From Paludibacter sp. (GTDB lineage: Bacteria; Bacteroidota; Bacteroidia; Bacteroidales; Paludibacteraceae): 42,979 nucleotides of DNA. The notes beneath the pieces are model-generated. The model did not search any database. It worked only from the letters and a program-made list of their open reading frames with translations, and was not told the DNA's origin. Location of the stretch: positions 1-42,979 of the forward strand of contig JAIFKX010000076.1 in assembly GCA_020049335.1 (NCBI GenBank). The letters are read 5' to 3'. The position numbers and the translations under genes were made by a program. Positions 26,755-37,048 of this stretch are shown here, in pieces; the stretch's first letter is position 1; every line of letters begins with the position of its first letter.

Positions 26755-29544
26755 ATGAAAATGAAAAACAAAAAACTAACTTTGATTATTGTGTTGATAA
26801 TTTCATTTTATCAATACAATTTTGCAGGCATTATAGCCAAAGTTGTAAATTTAAGAATCGAAACCAAAGAAAATCCGATAGGGATTGATATGTTTCAACC
26901 ACGTTTTTCGTGGCAGCTGAGTAGCGAATTGCTCAATATCTCACAACAAGCTTACCAGATAATGGTTGCTAGCACAGCAGCCAATCTGAAAGCCGAAAAG
27001 AACTTGGTGTGGAACACGGGCAAAGTAAGTGATAGTAAATCAATTTTTATTCCTTACACAGGAAGTAAGCTTAATGCCAAACAGTATTATTACTGGAAAG
27101 TAAAAGTATGGACAAATAAAGGTGAAACTGCATGGTCGGATGTAGCAAATTGGAGCATGTCATTTACCGAAAATCCACTTTCGAAAGCAAAATGGATAGG
27201 AATGGACAGCACACTAAATTCAGGAAATCTTACCACAAAAACACGCCTTTCAGCACGTTACTTACGCAAGGAATTTAGGCTAAAAAAGTCGCTTAAATCA
27301 GCACACTTGTACATTTCGGGATTAGGTATGTACGAATGTTATATCAACGGAAAGAAAATTAGCAACGATATTTTTGCACCCACATTATCGGACTACACAA
27401 AAAGAGTATACTATAATGTGTATGATGTGAAAAGTTTCTTAGCTAAAAACCAGAATGCTATTGGTGTTATTTTAGGTAATGGACGGTTTTTTTCCATGCG
27501 AATGGACGGCTTACCAAATGCAGAAAGTTTAGATATTCCTGCAATAACAAATTATGGGTTCCCTAAACTGCTTTTACAGCTCGAACTTGAATATAAAAAT
27601 GGGCAAAAAGAATTAATTGTTAGTGATGAGTCGTGGAAAATTAACACAAACGGTCCAATTATTGCCAACAACGAGTTTGATGGTGAAGAATATGATGCTC
27701 GTTTAGAGCTTACAGGATGGGAGAAAATAGGTTATAGTGAAACTAACTGGAAAAAAGCACAGCATGTGAATGCACCAGAAGGAAAATTGGTAGCACAGTT
27801 CAATCCCAACATTCTAACCATGAAAACAATAAAACCAATTTCGATTAACAAAATAGAAGATAAAAAATATGTAGTAGATATGGGTCAAAACATGGTTGGT
27901 TGGATTAAGGTTAATTTAAAAGCTACTGCTGGAAAACCGATACGTTTTCACTTTGCCGAGTTTCTAAATTCTGATGGTAGTTTATACGTAGCCAATCTTC
28001 GTGGCTCGAAATCAACAAACATATATACTCCATTAAACGACAGTTCATTTTCGTGGAAACCACGTTTTGTTTATCATGGTTTTCGGTATGTCGAGATTTC
28101 CGGTATCGATTATTCTCCCAGTTTGTCAGATATTACGGGCGAAGTGAACTACGATCAGATGAGCCAGTCTGGAACTTTTGAATCTTCTGACTCTACATTA
28201 AACCATATTTATCGGAATGCTAATTGGGGGATTTTGGGAAATTACCGTGGTATGCCTACCGATTGTCCTCAACGCGACGAACGAATGGGATGGTTGGGCG
28301 ATAGAGCTACCGGATGTTTTGGCGAAAGTTTTATGTTCGATAATCAATTACTATATCGGAAATGGGTACAGGACATTAATGATTCTCAATTAGAAACAGG
28401 TAGTATTCCCGATGTTGTGCCAACTTATTGGAAGTTTTACTCTGACAATATTACCTGGCCTGCAGCTTACATAAGCATTGTGGAAATGCTTTATCAACAG
28501 TTTGGTGACACTAAACCGATACAACTTCATTACGAATCGATGAAAAAATGGATGAATTATATGCGTTTGAATTATATGAAGGATTATATAATCACTAAAG
28601 ATACTTATGGTGACTGGTGTATGCCTCCAGAGGATTTGAAATTGATACATTCCATTGATCCTAAAAGAAAAACAAATGGAGAGTTGCTTTCGACCAGTTT
28701 TTACTACCGGTTGTTACATACAATGGCTATTTTCGCAACAACACAAGGAAAAACACAAGATGCCGATGAGTTCAAGTTGCTTGCAGCTAAAGTAAAAGAT
28801 GCATATAACGCAAAATTTTTTCAACCAAATACAGCCCAATACGATAACAATACAGTAACTGCAAATTTAATCTCATTAATGCAAGGACTTGTTCCTGCAG
28901 GCTACGAGCAGGCTGTATTCGAAAATAGCTATAAAACCATCGAAAACGAATATAACTCACATGTAAGCGTTGGATTGATTGGAATTCAGTTTTTAATGCG
29001 AGGACTTACTAAATATGGTAGGGCTGATTTGGCATACAAAATTGCCACCAACAGAACCTATCCGAGCTGGGGATATATGATTGACAATGGCGCTACTACA
29101 ATTTGGGAACTTTGGAACGGAAATACCGCCGACCCTTCGATGAATTCAGGAAATCATGTTATGCTTCTTGGCGATTTGATGAGCTGGTATTACGAAGATT
29201 TGGCAGGAATCAGTACAGAGAAAAGCGAACCCGGATTTAAAAAAATAGTAATGAAACCTAATTTTGTGAAAGGGTTAAACTTTGTAAAGGCATCGCACAA
29301 TTCTCCTTATGGCGTAATAAAAAGTGAATGGAAAAGAGAAGATAACAAACTGACATGGGATATTATTATCCCTGCTAATACTTCAGCAATTGTTCAGTTT
29401 CCAGCAACATCAATATCACAAATTAAGCATTTCAATACAGATATTCATTCGCTCGAAGGTGTAAAAATCATAAAACAAACTCGCCAACACCTACAAATCG
29501 AAATACCATCAGGCAATTACCATTTCATTTTATCCGAACAATAA
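26755..29544 (+). CDS. GH78 family alpha-L-rhamnosidase
   Basis: 929 residues with a signal peptide (~1-25). The order is typical of GH78: N-terminal Fn3-like region (LRIETKENPIGIDMFQPRFSW), rhamnosidase N domain with a CBM67-like part (LYISGLGMYECYINGKKI), a linker beta-domain (YVVDMGQNMVGWIKV), an (alpha/alpha)6 catalytic barrel and a C-terminal beta-sandwich. Signature motifs are TDCPQRDERMGWLGDR, with the candidate general-acid Glu509, and GATTIWELWNG, with the candidate general-base Glu785. GH78 enzymes are inverting exo-rhamnosidases. The protein is probably periplasmic, since no T9SS tail or lipobox is present. It is the last gene of the region A operon and is closed by a strong terminator shared with the convergent HTCS gene. 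Together with GH106 it gives the locus two unrelated rhamnosidases, implying two kinds of rhamnosyl linkage. Confidence 0.95.
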   Translation: MKMKNKKLTLIIVLIISFYQYNFAGIIAKVVNLRIETKENPIGIDMFQPRFSWQLSSELLNISQQAYQIMVASTAANLKAEKNLVWNTGKVSDSKSIFIPYTGSKLNAKQYYYWKVKVWTNKGETAWSDVANWSMSFTENPLSKAKWIGMDSTLNSGNLTTKTRLSARYLRKEFRLKKSLKSAHLYISGLGMYECYINGKKISNDIFAPTLSDYTKRVYYNVYDVKSFLAKNQNAIGVILGNGRFFSMRMDGLPNAESLDIPAITNYGFPKLLLQLELEYKNGQKELIVSDESWKINTNGPIIANNEFDGEEYDARLELTGWEKIGYSETNWKKAQHVNAPEGKLVAQFNPNILTMKTIKPISINKIEDKKYVVDMGQNMVGWIKVNLKATAGKPIRFHFAEFLNSDGSLYVANLRGSKSTNIYTPLNDSSFSWKPRFVYHGFRYVEISGIDYSPSLSDITGEVNYDQMSQSGTFESSDSTLNHIYRNANWGILGNYRGMPTDCPQRDERMGWLGDRATGCFGESFMFDNQLLYRKWVQDINDSQLETGSIPDVVPTYWKFYSDNITWPAAYISIVEMLYQQFGDTKPIQLHYESMKKWMNYMRLNYMKDYIITKDTYGDWCMPPEDLKLIHSIDPKRKTNGELLSTSFYYRLLHTMAIFATTQGKTQDADEFKLLAAKVKDAYNAKFFQPNTAQYDNNTVTANLISLMQGLVPAGYEQAVFENSYKTIENEYNSHVSVGLIGIQFLMRGLTKYGRADLAYKIATNRTYPSWGYMIDNGATTIWELWNGNTADPSMNSGNHVMLLGDLMSWYYEDLAGISTEKSEPGFKKIVMKPNFVKGLNFVKASHNSPYGVIKSEWKREDNKLTWDIIIPANTSAIVQFPATSISQIKHFNTDIHSLEGVKIIKQTRQHLQIEIPSGNYHFILSEQ

Positions 29545-29573
29545 ATTTATCCGAACAAAATGCCGATATTGTT

Positions 29574-29625
29574 AAACTCCGGGAATTATTTATGATAGTC
29601 ATTTAAATAATCACCCGGAGTTTTT
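29574..29625 (+). terminator. Intrinsic terminator overlapping the 3' end of the HTCS gene
   Basis: AAACTCCGGG (29574-29583) pairs with CCCGGAGTTT (29614-29623). Inside it, ATTATTT (29585-29591) pairs with AAATAAT (29605-29611). The outer stem is followed by TTTTT on the + strand, a classical intrinsic terminator for the GH78 operon. The HTCS stop codon (29586-29588) and its last codons lie inside the structure. On the minus strand the stem is followed only by TTTAAC, so it may serve both convergent units, more weakly for the regulator. Confidence 0.85.
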
Positions 29626-32600
29626 CCTGTAATTTTTTTAAAAGTCCGATTAAAATACGAAACATCACTAAATCCAACACGATATGCGATTTGTGAAAAG
29701 TTTAATTCTTTGATTAAAATCAATTCTTTGGCTTTATTAATTCGTATGGTATTAATAAATTCGGTAGTATTAACCTGAAGTGTTTGCTTTAATTTGTTAT
29801 GCAAATTTGTTCTGCTTATATTTAACAGGTTTGCAAGAAATTGAACATTCAGTTCGCTATTTTCAATATTATTCAAAATCAGATCATATAGCTTTTCAAT
29901 AAATGCTAACTCATGATTGGTAGACGGTATTATTAATCCCTCGAAATGAGCAAGGTCTTTTAATTTGTTTTTTAAAAAACGTCGATTGTTTAAAATATTA
30001 TTTATCTGAATATCAAGCTCATTCATTGAGAATGGCTTAGTCATATAGATATCAGCGCCAATTTGAAGCCCTTCAATTTTTGCTTCAGGAGTAGTTTTGG
30101 CAGTAAGCATAACCACAGGGATGTGACATAGGTTGATGTCAGTTTTTATTTTTGAGCATAGTTCTGTACCGCTCATCATCGGCATCATTATGTCTGTTAT
30201 TACAACATCTGGTATATTATTAGCAATATGCTCCCAAGCATTTTTACCGTTTTCAAAGCATTTTACTTTATATTTATACTTGAAATGTTTATTTAGCAAA
30301 AGCAATAAATCTTTATTGTCTTCGGCAATTACTATACTAAATTCCTTATGAACAGTTAGGACTTCACTGCTTTGGTGTATTTCTGTTTCGGTTGTATTAA
30401 TTATCTCTTTTAGGTTATTGTTAATGACATGATTTTCCACCTCATTAAAAGTTGTTCTTTCGGTAGTAATTGGTAAATTTACAATAAACTTACATCCATT
30501 CCCAGATTCACTCTCCACTGTGATTTCTCCCTTAAGTAATTTTACAAGACTTGCAGTTAATGCTAATCCTATACCGCTGCTTTCCACAAGTTCATTTGAG
30601 ATATCATCACTATAAAACACTTCAAATATTTTTTCTTTCTGTAGTTCGTCAAGTCCTTTACCACTATCTTTTACTGAAAATTCGATGGCATTGGGATTAA
30701 TATTTAATGAAAAACTGATTTGTCCATACTGAGGTGTGAATTTAACGGCATTTGTGAGTAAATTAGTAAGTATTTTTTCAAATTTATCAAAATCGAAAAG
30801 CAATTCAATTTCAGTATAATACATTTGAACTTTTAGGTCGATATTTTTTTTTGAAAGTAATGGTCGATAAACGCCAATGATTTGATTTGTAAAATCGACA
30901 ATATTCGCTTTTGTAATGTTTAGCACAGCATGGTCAGTTTCAATTTTTCTAAATTCCATTAATTGATTTACTAAAAACAATAGTCTTGTAGCACTGCGTT
31001 TTATTAAATTTTGCATCTCTAGTGTTTCAGCACCTTGCTTGTCATTACTTTTAAAAAGCATTTCAACAGACGCAATTATGATGCTAAGCGGGGTTTTAAA
31101 TTCGTGCGAGATGTATGTGAAGAAGTTCATCTTGTGCTGATGGAGTATATTAAGATTCTCCCTTTCGATTTTTTCAATAGTTAGCGCAACTTTTTCTGCT
31201 TGTCGATTTTGGTAATTACGATAAAGCAGAAAAGAGACTGCTCCAACAAAAACTAAATAAAGGAAATAAGCGAGTTTGGATGCCCAAAATGGAGGAGCAA
31301 TTTCAATTATTAAGGTACGTTCATCTCCGGTAATGTTAGAAATCCGATTGTTTGCCCGAATATGAAAAACATACTTTCCTGGTGAAATATTAGTGTAATT
31401 TGCCTGCATCTTTTCGGTCAAAGGAGACCATTTTTCATCGAATCCTTCAAGAAAATACTCATAAGCTATATCTCCTTCAAAATAGTTTATACTTGCAAAT
31501 TCAAATGCAAACGAGTTTTGGTTGTATTTTAGATTTATTTTATCACAAAAATCAATTTGCTTATCGATAATTTTTCCATCGGGCAAGATTATTTCATTGA
31601 AAATTTTAAAATTACTAAAATAGGTAGTTGGCCTGACTTTGGGAGTTAATATCTCTTCGGGTCTAAATTTTGTCAAACCATTTACACTTCCAAAGTACAT
31701 TGTCCCATCAGTATCTTTGAAATAGGATTTATAATTGTACTGATTGCCGGCAATACCATGTTTAAAATTGAAGTGAGTAGCTGTAGAATCTCTAAAGTTT
31801 AATCGGCTTATTCCTTTATTGGTGCTAATCCATAACAATCCTTTATTATCTTCAAGAATGCCGTAAACAACATTATCAATCAGCATCTCTTTTTTTTGTA
31901 TGGTTTCGAAAATATTTTTTTTCGAATCGAAACGACAAAGCCCATTTCCTCGAGTACCAATCCATATTTGTTTTTTTGAGTCAATGCAATGACTGATTAT
32001 TGAGTTGCTGGTAAGGTGTGAATTATCACCTGCTTTAAAATGAGACATTAAACCTCGACGATTTTTTTCTAAAATAAAGATGCCTTTATTATAGGTACAA
32101 ATCCAAACTTTTCCATCTGGGGCAGTGAACATATCGTAAACAAAACAATCGTTCAATTCATTTTCTCTAAATCGAGTGAATTTTTCGGTATTTTTATCAA
32201 ATAATTCTATCCCTGCAATAGTGCCAACCAAAATGGAATCGTTAAATAAATTCAGTAATGAAAAAACAAAATTATTATTCAACGAAAAAGGAATATTGAC
32301 ATTGCCAATAAATCGTTTAACATGACCGGTTTTAATATTTACTTTGGACAATCCGCCCATAAAATGACCAACCCAACAATCATCTTTATCCATTAGTAAC
32401 GCATGTATATTATTGGCTGGCTGTGTGATTTTGATTTCTTGAGAGGAAAACAGATGTCTAAAGGTTTGATCCTTTGTATTTAATATAGCAATTCCTGCAT
32501 CTTCGGTAGCTATCCAAATTTTGCCATCTGGTGCTTTTGCAATAGAACTCAACGCTTTTCCTTGAAGTGAATTTGGCTTTTCGTTTGGAAAAATAGCCTC

Positions 32601-33629
32601 AAATCCCAAATTTCTTGTTTTCGAAATATTTACTCCTCCAAAATATGTTCCTATAAAAATAACTTTTTGTTTGTTTTTGAAAATTTTATAAATAGCATTG
32701 TCGTTCAGTGTTTTACGTGATTTATCTATTGATTGAACAAAATGTTGAATATATCCGGTTTTTATATTAAAAATAAACAGACCCTTTTCAGTTCCCACCC
32801 AATACTCATCGGCGCTGTTGCCTTCTTCAATAGTTCGAATATAGTACATTTCAGTACCATTAGTAAATGTTACTGGACTGAATTTATTGTTGTTAAAATT
32901 ATAGGTAAACAATCCTTTCTCAAAAGTTCCCACCCATAATATCCCTTTTGAATCGCTCATTATATGCGAAATTGCCGAATTAAATAAAGTTGAATTTACA
33001 AAATAATTATTGGATATTTTATTGAATTTATTGAATCGATAGAGTGAAAATCTTGAAAACGCCCAATAATATCCTTCTTTATCCGCAGTCATACCAAATA
33101 TTCGATCTTTTAAAAAGGTTAATGGAGTGAATAGATTCTTTTTATAATTATAAATAAATGCTCCCGCATTTTCGGTTGAGATAAGCAACTCAGAACCAAT
33201 ACCTTGTTTGATAGCAATAATATCGCCAATTGGCTCGCCTTTAAATAATAATTGTTTGAAATTATCTTTTTCGGGAACATACCGTGCTAAGCCATTTGAG
33301 GTACCTACAAAAAGCTGGAAATCGGTGGTATAGATAATGCATGGTACAGAGTTGGATGGAAGCAAATTATTGTTTTTTAGAGCGTAGTATTGTTTAATAT
33401 TTCTACCATCGAAACGGTTAAGTCCTCCATCAGTTGCAAACCACATAAATCCCAAACTGTCTTGACAAATATCAAAAACAGTATTATGAGTCAAACCCTT
33501 GTCGTTTGTTATCGCATCAAAGAAATAGCTACTTTTTACCGCGCTTATACTTTGAGAGCCAAAACATAAAATCGCACAAAAAATTTTGAATTTAATTTGA
33601 ATGGTACAAATTGTAATTTTAGAAAGCAT
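29586..33629 (-). CDS. Hybrid two-component system (HTCS) glycan sensor-regulator
   Basis: 1347 residues, typical HTCS length. Order: signal peptide or N-terminal membrane segment (~10-30); two seven-bladed propellers of Reg_prop repeats (ICQDSLGFMWFATDGGLNRFD is the first); a Y_Y_Y domain (~706-765); one transmembrane segment (~786-808); HisKA with His842 in SHEFKTPL; HATPase (~945-1060, SGIGLALT); a receiver domain (~1093-1205) with phospho-acceptor Asp1146 in VITDIMMP and the conserved Lys in MTKPF; and an AraC-type HTH (~1240-1347, IAYRVGFSDVSYFNRTFKK). HTCS proteins bind glycan fragments in the periplasm and activate their PUL. Here it is divergent from SusC and convergent with GH78, so it probably controls region B and perhaps region A. 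The 3' end overlaps a terminator. Confidence 0.95.
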   Translation of the reverse strand: MLSKITICTIQIKFKIFCAILCFGSQSISAVKSSYFFDAITNDKGLTHNTVFDICQDSLGFMWFATDGGLNRFDGRNIKQYYALKNNNLLPSNSVPCIIYTTDFQLFVGTSNGLARYVPEKDNFKQLLFKGEPIGDIIAIKQGIGSELLISTENAGAFIYNYKKNLFTPLTFLKDRIFGMTADKEGYYWAFSRFSLYRFNKFNKISNNYFVNSTLFNSAISHIMSDSKGILWVGTFEKGLFTYNFNNNKFSPVTFTNGTEMYYIRTIEEGNSADEYWVGTEKGLFIFNIKTGYIQHFVQSIDKSRKTLNDNAIYKIFKNKQKVIFIGTYFGGVNISKTRNLGFEAIFPNEKPNSLQGKALSSIAKAPDGKIWIATEDAGIAILNTKDQTFRHLFSSQEIKITQPANNIHALLMDKDDCWVGHFMGGLSKVNIKTGHVKRFIGNVNIPFSLNNNFVFSLLNLFNDSILVGTIAGIELFDKNTEKFTRFRENELNDCFVYDMFTAPDGKVWICTYNKGIFILEKNRRGLMSHFKAGDNSHLTSNSIISHCIDSKKQIWIGTRGNGLCRFDSKKNIFETIQKKEMLIDNVVYGILEDNKGLLWISTNKGISRLNFRDSTATHFNFKHGIAGNQYNYKSYFKDTDGTMYFGSVNGLTKFRPEEILTPKVRPTTYFSNFKIFNEIILPDGKIIDKQIDFCDKINLKYNQNSFAFEFASINYFEGDIAYEYFLEGFDEKWSPLTEKMQANYTNISPGKYVFHIRANNRISNITGDERTLIIEIAPPFWASKLAYFLYLVFVGAVSFLLYRNYQNRQAEKVALTIEKIERENLNILHQHKMNFFTYISHEFKTPLSIIIASVEMLFKSNDKQGAETLEMQNLIKRSATRLLFLVNQLMEFRKIETDHAVLNITKANIVDFTNQIIGVYRPLLSKKNIDLKVQMYYTEIELLFDFDKFEKILTNLLTNAVKFTPQYGQISFSLNINPNAIEFSVKDSGKGLDELQKEKIFEVFYSDDISNELVESSGIGLALTASLVKLLKGEITVESESGNGCKFIVNLPITTERTTFNEVENHVINNNLKEIINTTETEIHQSSEVLTVHKEFSIVIAEDNKDLLLLLNKHFKYKYKVKCFENGKNAWEHIANNIPDVVITDIMMPMMSGTELCSKIKTDINLCHIPVVMLTAKTTPEAKIEGLQIGADIYMTKPFSMNELDIQINNILNNRRFLKNKLKDLAHFEGLIIPSTNHELAFIEKLYDLILNNIENSELNVQFLANLLNISRTNLHNKLKQTLQVNTTEFINTIRINKAKELILIKELNFSQIAYRVGFSDVSYFNRTFKKITGKTPGDYLNDYHK

Positions 33630-33678
33630 GCTTAGTAGTTTTTTAATAGAGATTTTAGAACAATTTATAACAGAACTA

Positions 33679-33712
33679 CAAATATAAGCTATTTTGACAG
33701 AAAAATATCAAA
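33679..33712 (-). promoter_or_regulatory. Candidate HTCS gene promoter
   Basis: On the minus strand, TTTG (33709-33712) is followed after 22 bases by TATATTTG (33679-33686), matching the Bacteroidetes -33 TTTG and -7 TAnnTTTG boxes with near-usual spacing. The predicted start lies about 40 bases upstream of the HTCS ATG at 33629. Inferred from consensus only. Confidence 0.5.
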
Positions 33713-33745
33713 TATGAATCTCATTTACTGCCTGAAAGCTTGTAT

Positions 33746-33846
33746 TTTTTGTATAAACATTTGTATTTATGTTCAGAGGAATAGATTAGAGCTTTATTAA
33801 ATATGTTTTTGTACATTACTGCTACAAAAAACCATTTTTGTACAAA
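33746..33846. repeat. Direct repeats TTTTTGTACA in the HTCS-SusC control region (candidate operator)
   Basis: Two exact copies of TTTTTGTACA (33806-33815 and 33835-33844), 29 bases start to start, and one near copy, TTTTTGTATA (33746-33755). The second exact copy is embedded in the palindrome TTTGTACAAA (33837-33846). The pair sits immediately upstream of the candidate SusC -7 box, where HTCS AraC-type domains would be expected to bind. That it is an operator is an inference; such A/T-rich repeats can also arise by chance. Confidence 0.5.
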
Positions 33847-33866
33847 TAAATATAAGTATATTCAAT

Positions 33867-33874
33867 TACTTTTG
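33867..33874 (+). promoter_or_regulatory. Candidate -7 box of the SusC/SusD promoter
   Basis: TACTTTTG matches TAnnTTTG and lies 82 bases before the SusC ATG. The nearest TTTTTG upstream is about 26 bases away, longer than the usual spacing, which fits an activator-dependent promoter with a poor -33 element. The rest of the 327-base gap (33630-33956) holds the HTCS promoter and the direct repeats; no RNA gene was recognised. Confidence 0.45.
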
Positions 33875-33956
33875 TTAATCGATTTTAAAGGCACAATATA
33901 ATAATGTGTACGATTTAAAATTACAGCAACAATAAGAAATCACAAACAGAATAAAT

Positions 33957-36900
33957 ATGTTACATAGTAAAAACTTTTTTCCCTTAAATCGAATAGTTAT
34001 AAAGTTATTCGTTTTTTTCATGTTATTATTTACTTCTTTCGAAATGTTTGCTCAAACATCTCGATCTATTCAAGGTGTAGTTTTCGATAATCAAGGTGAA
34101 CCATTAATTGGAGTTAGTATTTCCATAATTGGAACAACAAAGGGTACAATAACAGATATTGATGGCAAATTCAATATTGAAGTCGATGCTATTAGTACGA
34201 AACTGACTTTTATGTATCTAGGTTATTTATCACAAACTGTTGAAGTTAATACCTCAAAATCACTAAAGGTGGTTATGCTTGAAGATACAAAGCAACTCGA
34301 TGAAGTAGTTGTGGTTGGTTATGGTACACAACGAAAAAAAGATTTGACGGGTGCCGTGGGCGTAGTTGATACCAAGGAAATGAAAAAAATTCAATCGTCA
34401 AACATAGGCCAGGCATTGCAAGGTCAGGTTTCCGGTGTTTCGGTAAGCACATCGGGCGAACCTGGATCAGGGGCTGATATTCGCATACGAGGCATCGGCA
34501 GTTTCTCTAACGTAGGGCCATTGTATGTAGTTGATGGAATGATTCTTAACGGTGGACAGCGCGAATTTAATGTAAACGACATTGAGTCGATGCAGGTATT
34601 GAAAGATGCTTCGGCCACAGCGCTTTATGGAGCCCGTGGTGCAAACGGAGTAATTGTTATTACCACAAAAAAAGGAAAAGATGGAGTTCCTAAAATAGAT
34701 CTTTCGGTTAACTATGGCAGTCAGCAAATTGTCAAGCGTATTGAGATGATGAACAGTTTGGAATTCTTACGAGTTAATCGTCAAGCTTACGAAAATGCCA
34801 GCATGTTGTGGCCGGGCGAACCCGCTCAGGGACAAGTATTGATAAACACCGACTGGCAGAATGAGTTTTTTCAACCAGGAAACACGCAGGATTATAACCT
34901 GACAGTTTCGGGAGGAAACAAGGATGGAAATTATCTTATTTCTGGAAATGTATTTTCGCAAGATGCTGTTGTAAAAGGACCATATCACGACCGCTACACT
35001 TTCCGTATTAATACTGAAATCAGAAAAGGTATTTTAACGATAGGGGAAAATATGCTTTACTCACGCACCCAAACAAAACCAATGATAGGTTCACCATTTA
35101 TCGATTTGTGTCGCCTCCCTCCTATTATACCTGTAAAAAACGAAGACGGAAGTTGGGGAACAGGGAGTACATCGTATCAAACTTACGGCACCAACCCAAT
35201 TGGTATGCAAGAAACCCGCGATTATCTACAAACATCGAATCGTTTGATAGGTAACATATTTGCAGAAATTGAGATTTTAAAAAACCTGAAATTCAAATCA
35301 AATCTTGGAATTGAATACCATGGTTGGAACGACCGTGAAAAAACAACTTTCGATCAAATTCGCTATCTCGAAGTATCCAATTACGAAAACAGCCTAACCG
35401 AGCGTAGAGGCGACTTCACAACACTTATGCTCGAAAACACACTGACATACAATAAAAAAATTGGCAAACATGCCTTTGATGTATTGGCTGGTTATACTGC
35501 TCAGGAAACAAAATGGAAACAACTAACTTCAACTGTAAACGATTTAGTTCCCGGATTTTGGGTAATAAGTGCCGGAAAAGAAGATATGTTGACAGACGGT
35601 AATGACTCAGAGTACGCTATGCTATCGTTGTTGGGACGTATAAATTATTCATTCGATGATAAATACCTGGTTCAGGCCAATGTTCGTCGCGATGGATCTT
35701 CACGATTTGGGGTGAATTATCGTTATGGTGTATTTCCATCAGCTTCGCTCGGATGGCGTATCAGTCAAGAAAAATTCTTTGAAGGAGCTAAAAAATACAT
35801 TGATGATTTGAAATTGCGTGCAAGTTACGGTATCATTGGCGATCAACAATCCATTGGCGATTACGATTACTCTGCTTATGTATTTGTTGGCGAAGGTGGT
35901 GTTTTTGGGTCGGATCAAGCACTTAATGTGGGCTCAATTCAAAAAGGAACTGCCAATCCGAATCTTCGATGGGAATCGAAAACTACATTCAACGCAGGAT
36001 TAGATTTTACTGCACTTCAGAATAAGTTATACGGTTCGATAGAGTATTTCTCGTCGGATTCAAAAGACATTCTCGTTAAGCTTCCTATGGCCTGGGCGTA
36101 TGGATCAGATTATATTCCGTGGACAAATTTCGGACGTATGATTAACAACGGAGTTGAACTTACACTCGGATTCAGAGAACAAAAGAACGAATTTAAGTAC
36201 AACGTAGGATTAAATTTGACCAAAGTAAAAAACACAATATTATCGTTGGGAGAAAGCTATCGCGAAGGTGGTAACAACGGAGTGAATCGTTCGGAAGAAG
36301 GACGGTCGGTCGGTGATTTTTATGTTATTCGTACCGATGGTATATTCCAAAGTTGGGACGAAGTGTATGCATACACCTTTACCAGTACCGATCCAGTAAC
36401 CAATGTGGAAACTACCTCCATGATTCAGCCCAATGCCAAGCCGGGAGATATTCGATACAAAGACAGTAATGACGATGGACAGATTGATAGTGATGACAGA
36501 GAATACGTTGGCAGTCCACTTCCTGATTATGAACTGGGATTACAGTTTTCGTGCGAATACAAGAATTTCGACTTATCTATGTTTATGACAGGGGTTTTCG
36601 GAAATCAAATATATAACAACACTAAGTATTGGCTCGAACGCATGGATGAAACAGCTAATTTACCATCGAGCCTAGTTCCATGGACAGAGGAAAATCATTC
36701 AACAACAACGCCTCGCGCAGTAATGGGACCAAATGAAAACACACGAGCAAATTCTGATCGCTGGATTGAAAATGGTGATTATTTACGCCTTAAAAATTTG
36801 CAAGTAGGCTACAATTTTACAAAAAAACTATTGCAACCTACCAAAATAATCCAAAGTTGCAGGTTATTTGCAGGAGTGCAAAACCTATTCACCATAACAA

Positions 36901-37016
36901 AATACTCCGGATACGACCCTGAAATTTCAGGAGGAGATGTTTTTGGAAAAGGAAATGACAACGGACATTTTCCACCGGTTAGAAGTTTTAATGCCGGAGT
37001 ACAAATTTCATTTTAA
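33957..37016 (+). CDS. SusC-like TonB-dependent outer-membrane transporter
   Basis: 1019 residues with a signal peptide (~1-33, ending EMFAQ). A carboxypeptidase-regulatory-like domain (~38-115, GVVFDNQGEPLIGVSI) is followed by the plug with the SusC/RagA signatures LDEVVVVGYGTQRKKDLTGA and TALYGARGANGVIVITTKKG, then the barrel, ending in GVQISF. It is paired with a SusD gene 32 bases downstream; SusCD pairs form a lidded transporter for glycan oligosaccharides. Control by the divergent HTCS is likely, with direct repeats in the promoter region. The gene neighbourhood (two GH43, one propeller) suggests arabinan-type or related oligosaccharides, but this is inferred. Confidence 0.95.
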   Translation: MLHSKNFFPLNRIVIKLFVFFMLLFTSFEMFAQTSRSIQGVVFDNQGEPLIGVSISIIGTTKGTITDIDGKFNIEVDAISTKLTFMYLGYLSQTVEVNTSKSLKVVMLEDTKQLDEVVVVGYGTQRKKDLTGAVGVVDTKEMKKIQSSNIGQALQGQVSGVSVSTSGEPGSGADIRIRGIGSFSNVGPLYVVDGMILNGGQREFNVNDIESMQVLKDASATALYGARGANGVIVITTKKGKDGVPKIDLSVNYGSQQIVKRIEMMNSLEFLRVNRQAYENASMLWPGEPAQGQVLINTDWQNEFFQPGNTQDYNLTVSGGNKDGNYLISGNVFSQDAVVKGPYHDRYTFRINTEIRKGILTIGENMLYSRTQTKPMIGSPFIDLCRLPPIIPVKNEDGSWGTGSTSYQTYGTNPIGMQETRDYLQTSNRLIGNIFAEIEILKNLKFKSNLGIEYHGWNDREKTTFDQIRYLEVSNYENSLTERRGDFTTLMLENTLTYNKKIGKHAFDVLAGYTAQETKWKQLTSTVNDLVPGFWVISAGKEDMLTDGNDSEYAMLSLLGRINYSFDDKYLVQANVRRDGSSRFGVNYRYGVFPSASLGWRISQEKFFEGAKKYIDDLKLRASYGIIGDQQSIGDYDYSAYVFVGEGGVFGSDQALNVGSIQKGTANPNLRWESKTTFNAGLDFTALQNKLYGSIEYFSSDSKDILVKLPMAWAYGSDYIPWTNFGRMINNGVELTLGFREQKNEFKYNVGLNLTKVKNTILSLGESYREGGNNGVNRSEEGRSVGDFYVIRTDGIFQSWDEVYAYTFTSTDPVTNVETTSMIQPNAKPGDIRYKDSNDDGQIDSDDREYVGSPLPDYELGLQFSCEYKNFDLSMFMTGVFGNQIYNNTKYWLERMDETANLPSSLVPWTEENHSTTTPRAVMGPNENTRANSDRWIENGDYLRLKNLQVGYNFTKKLLQPTKIIQSCRLFAGVQNLFTITKYSGYDPEISGGDVFGKGNDNGHFPPVRSFNAGVQISF

Positions 37017-37048
37017 ACATATTACCCAACGAAACAAAAAGTTATATT

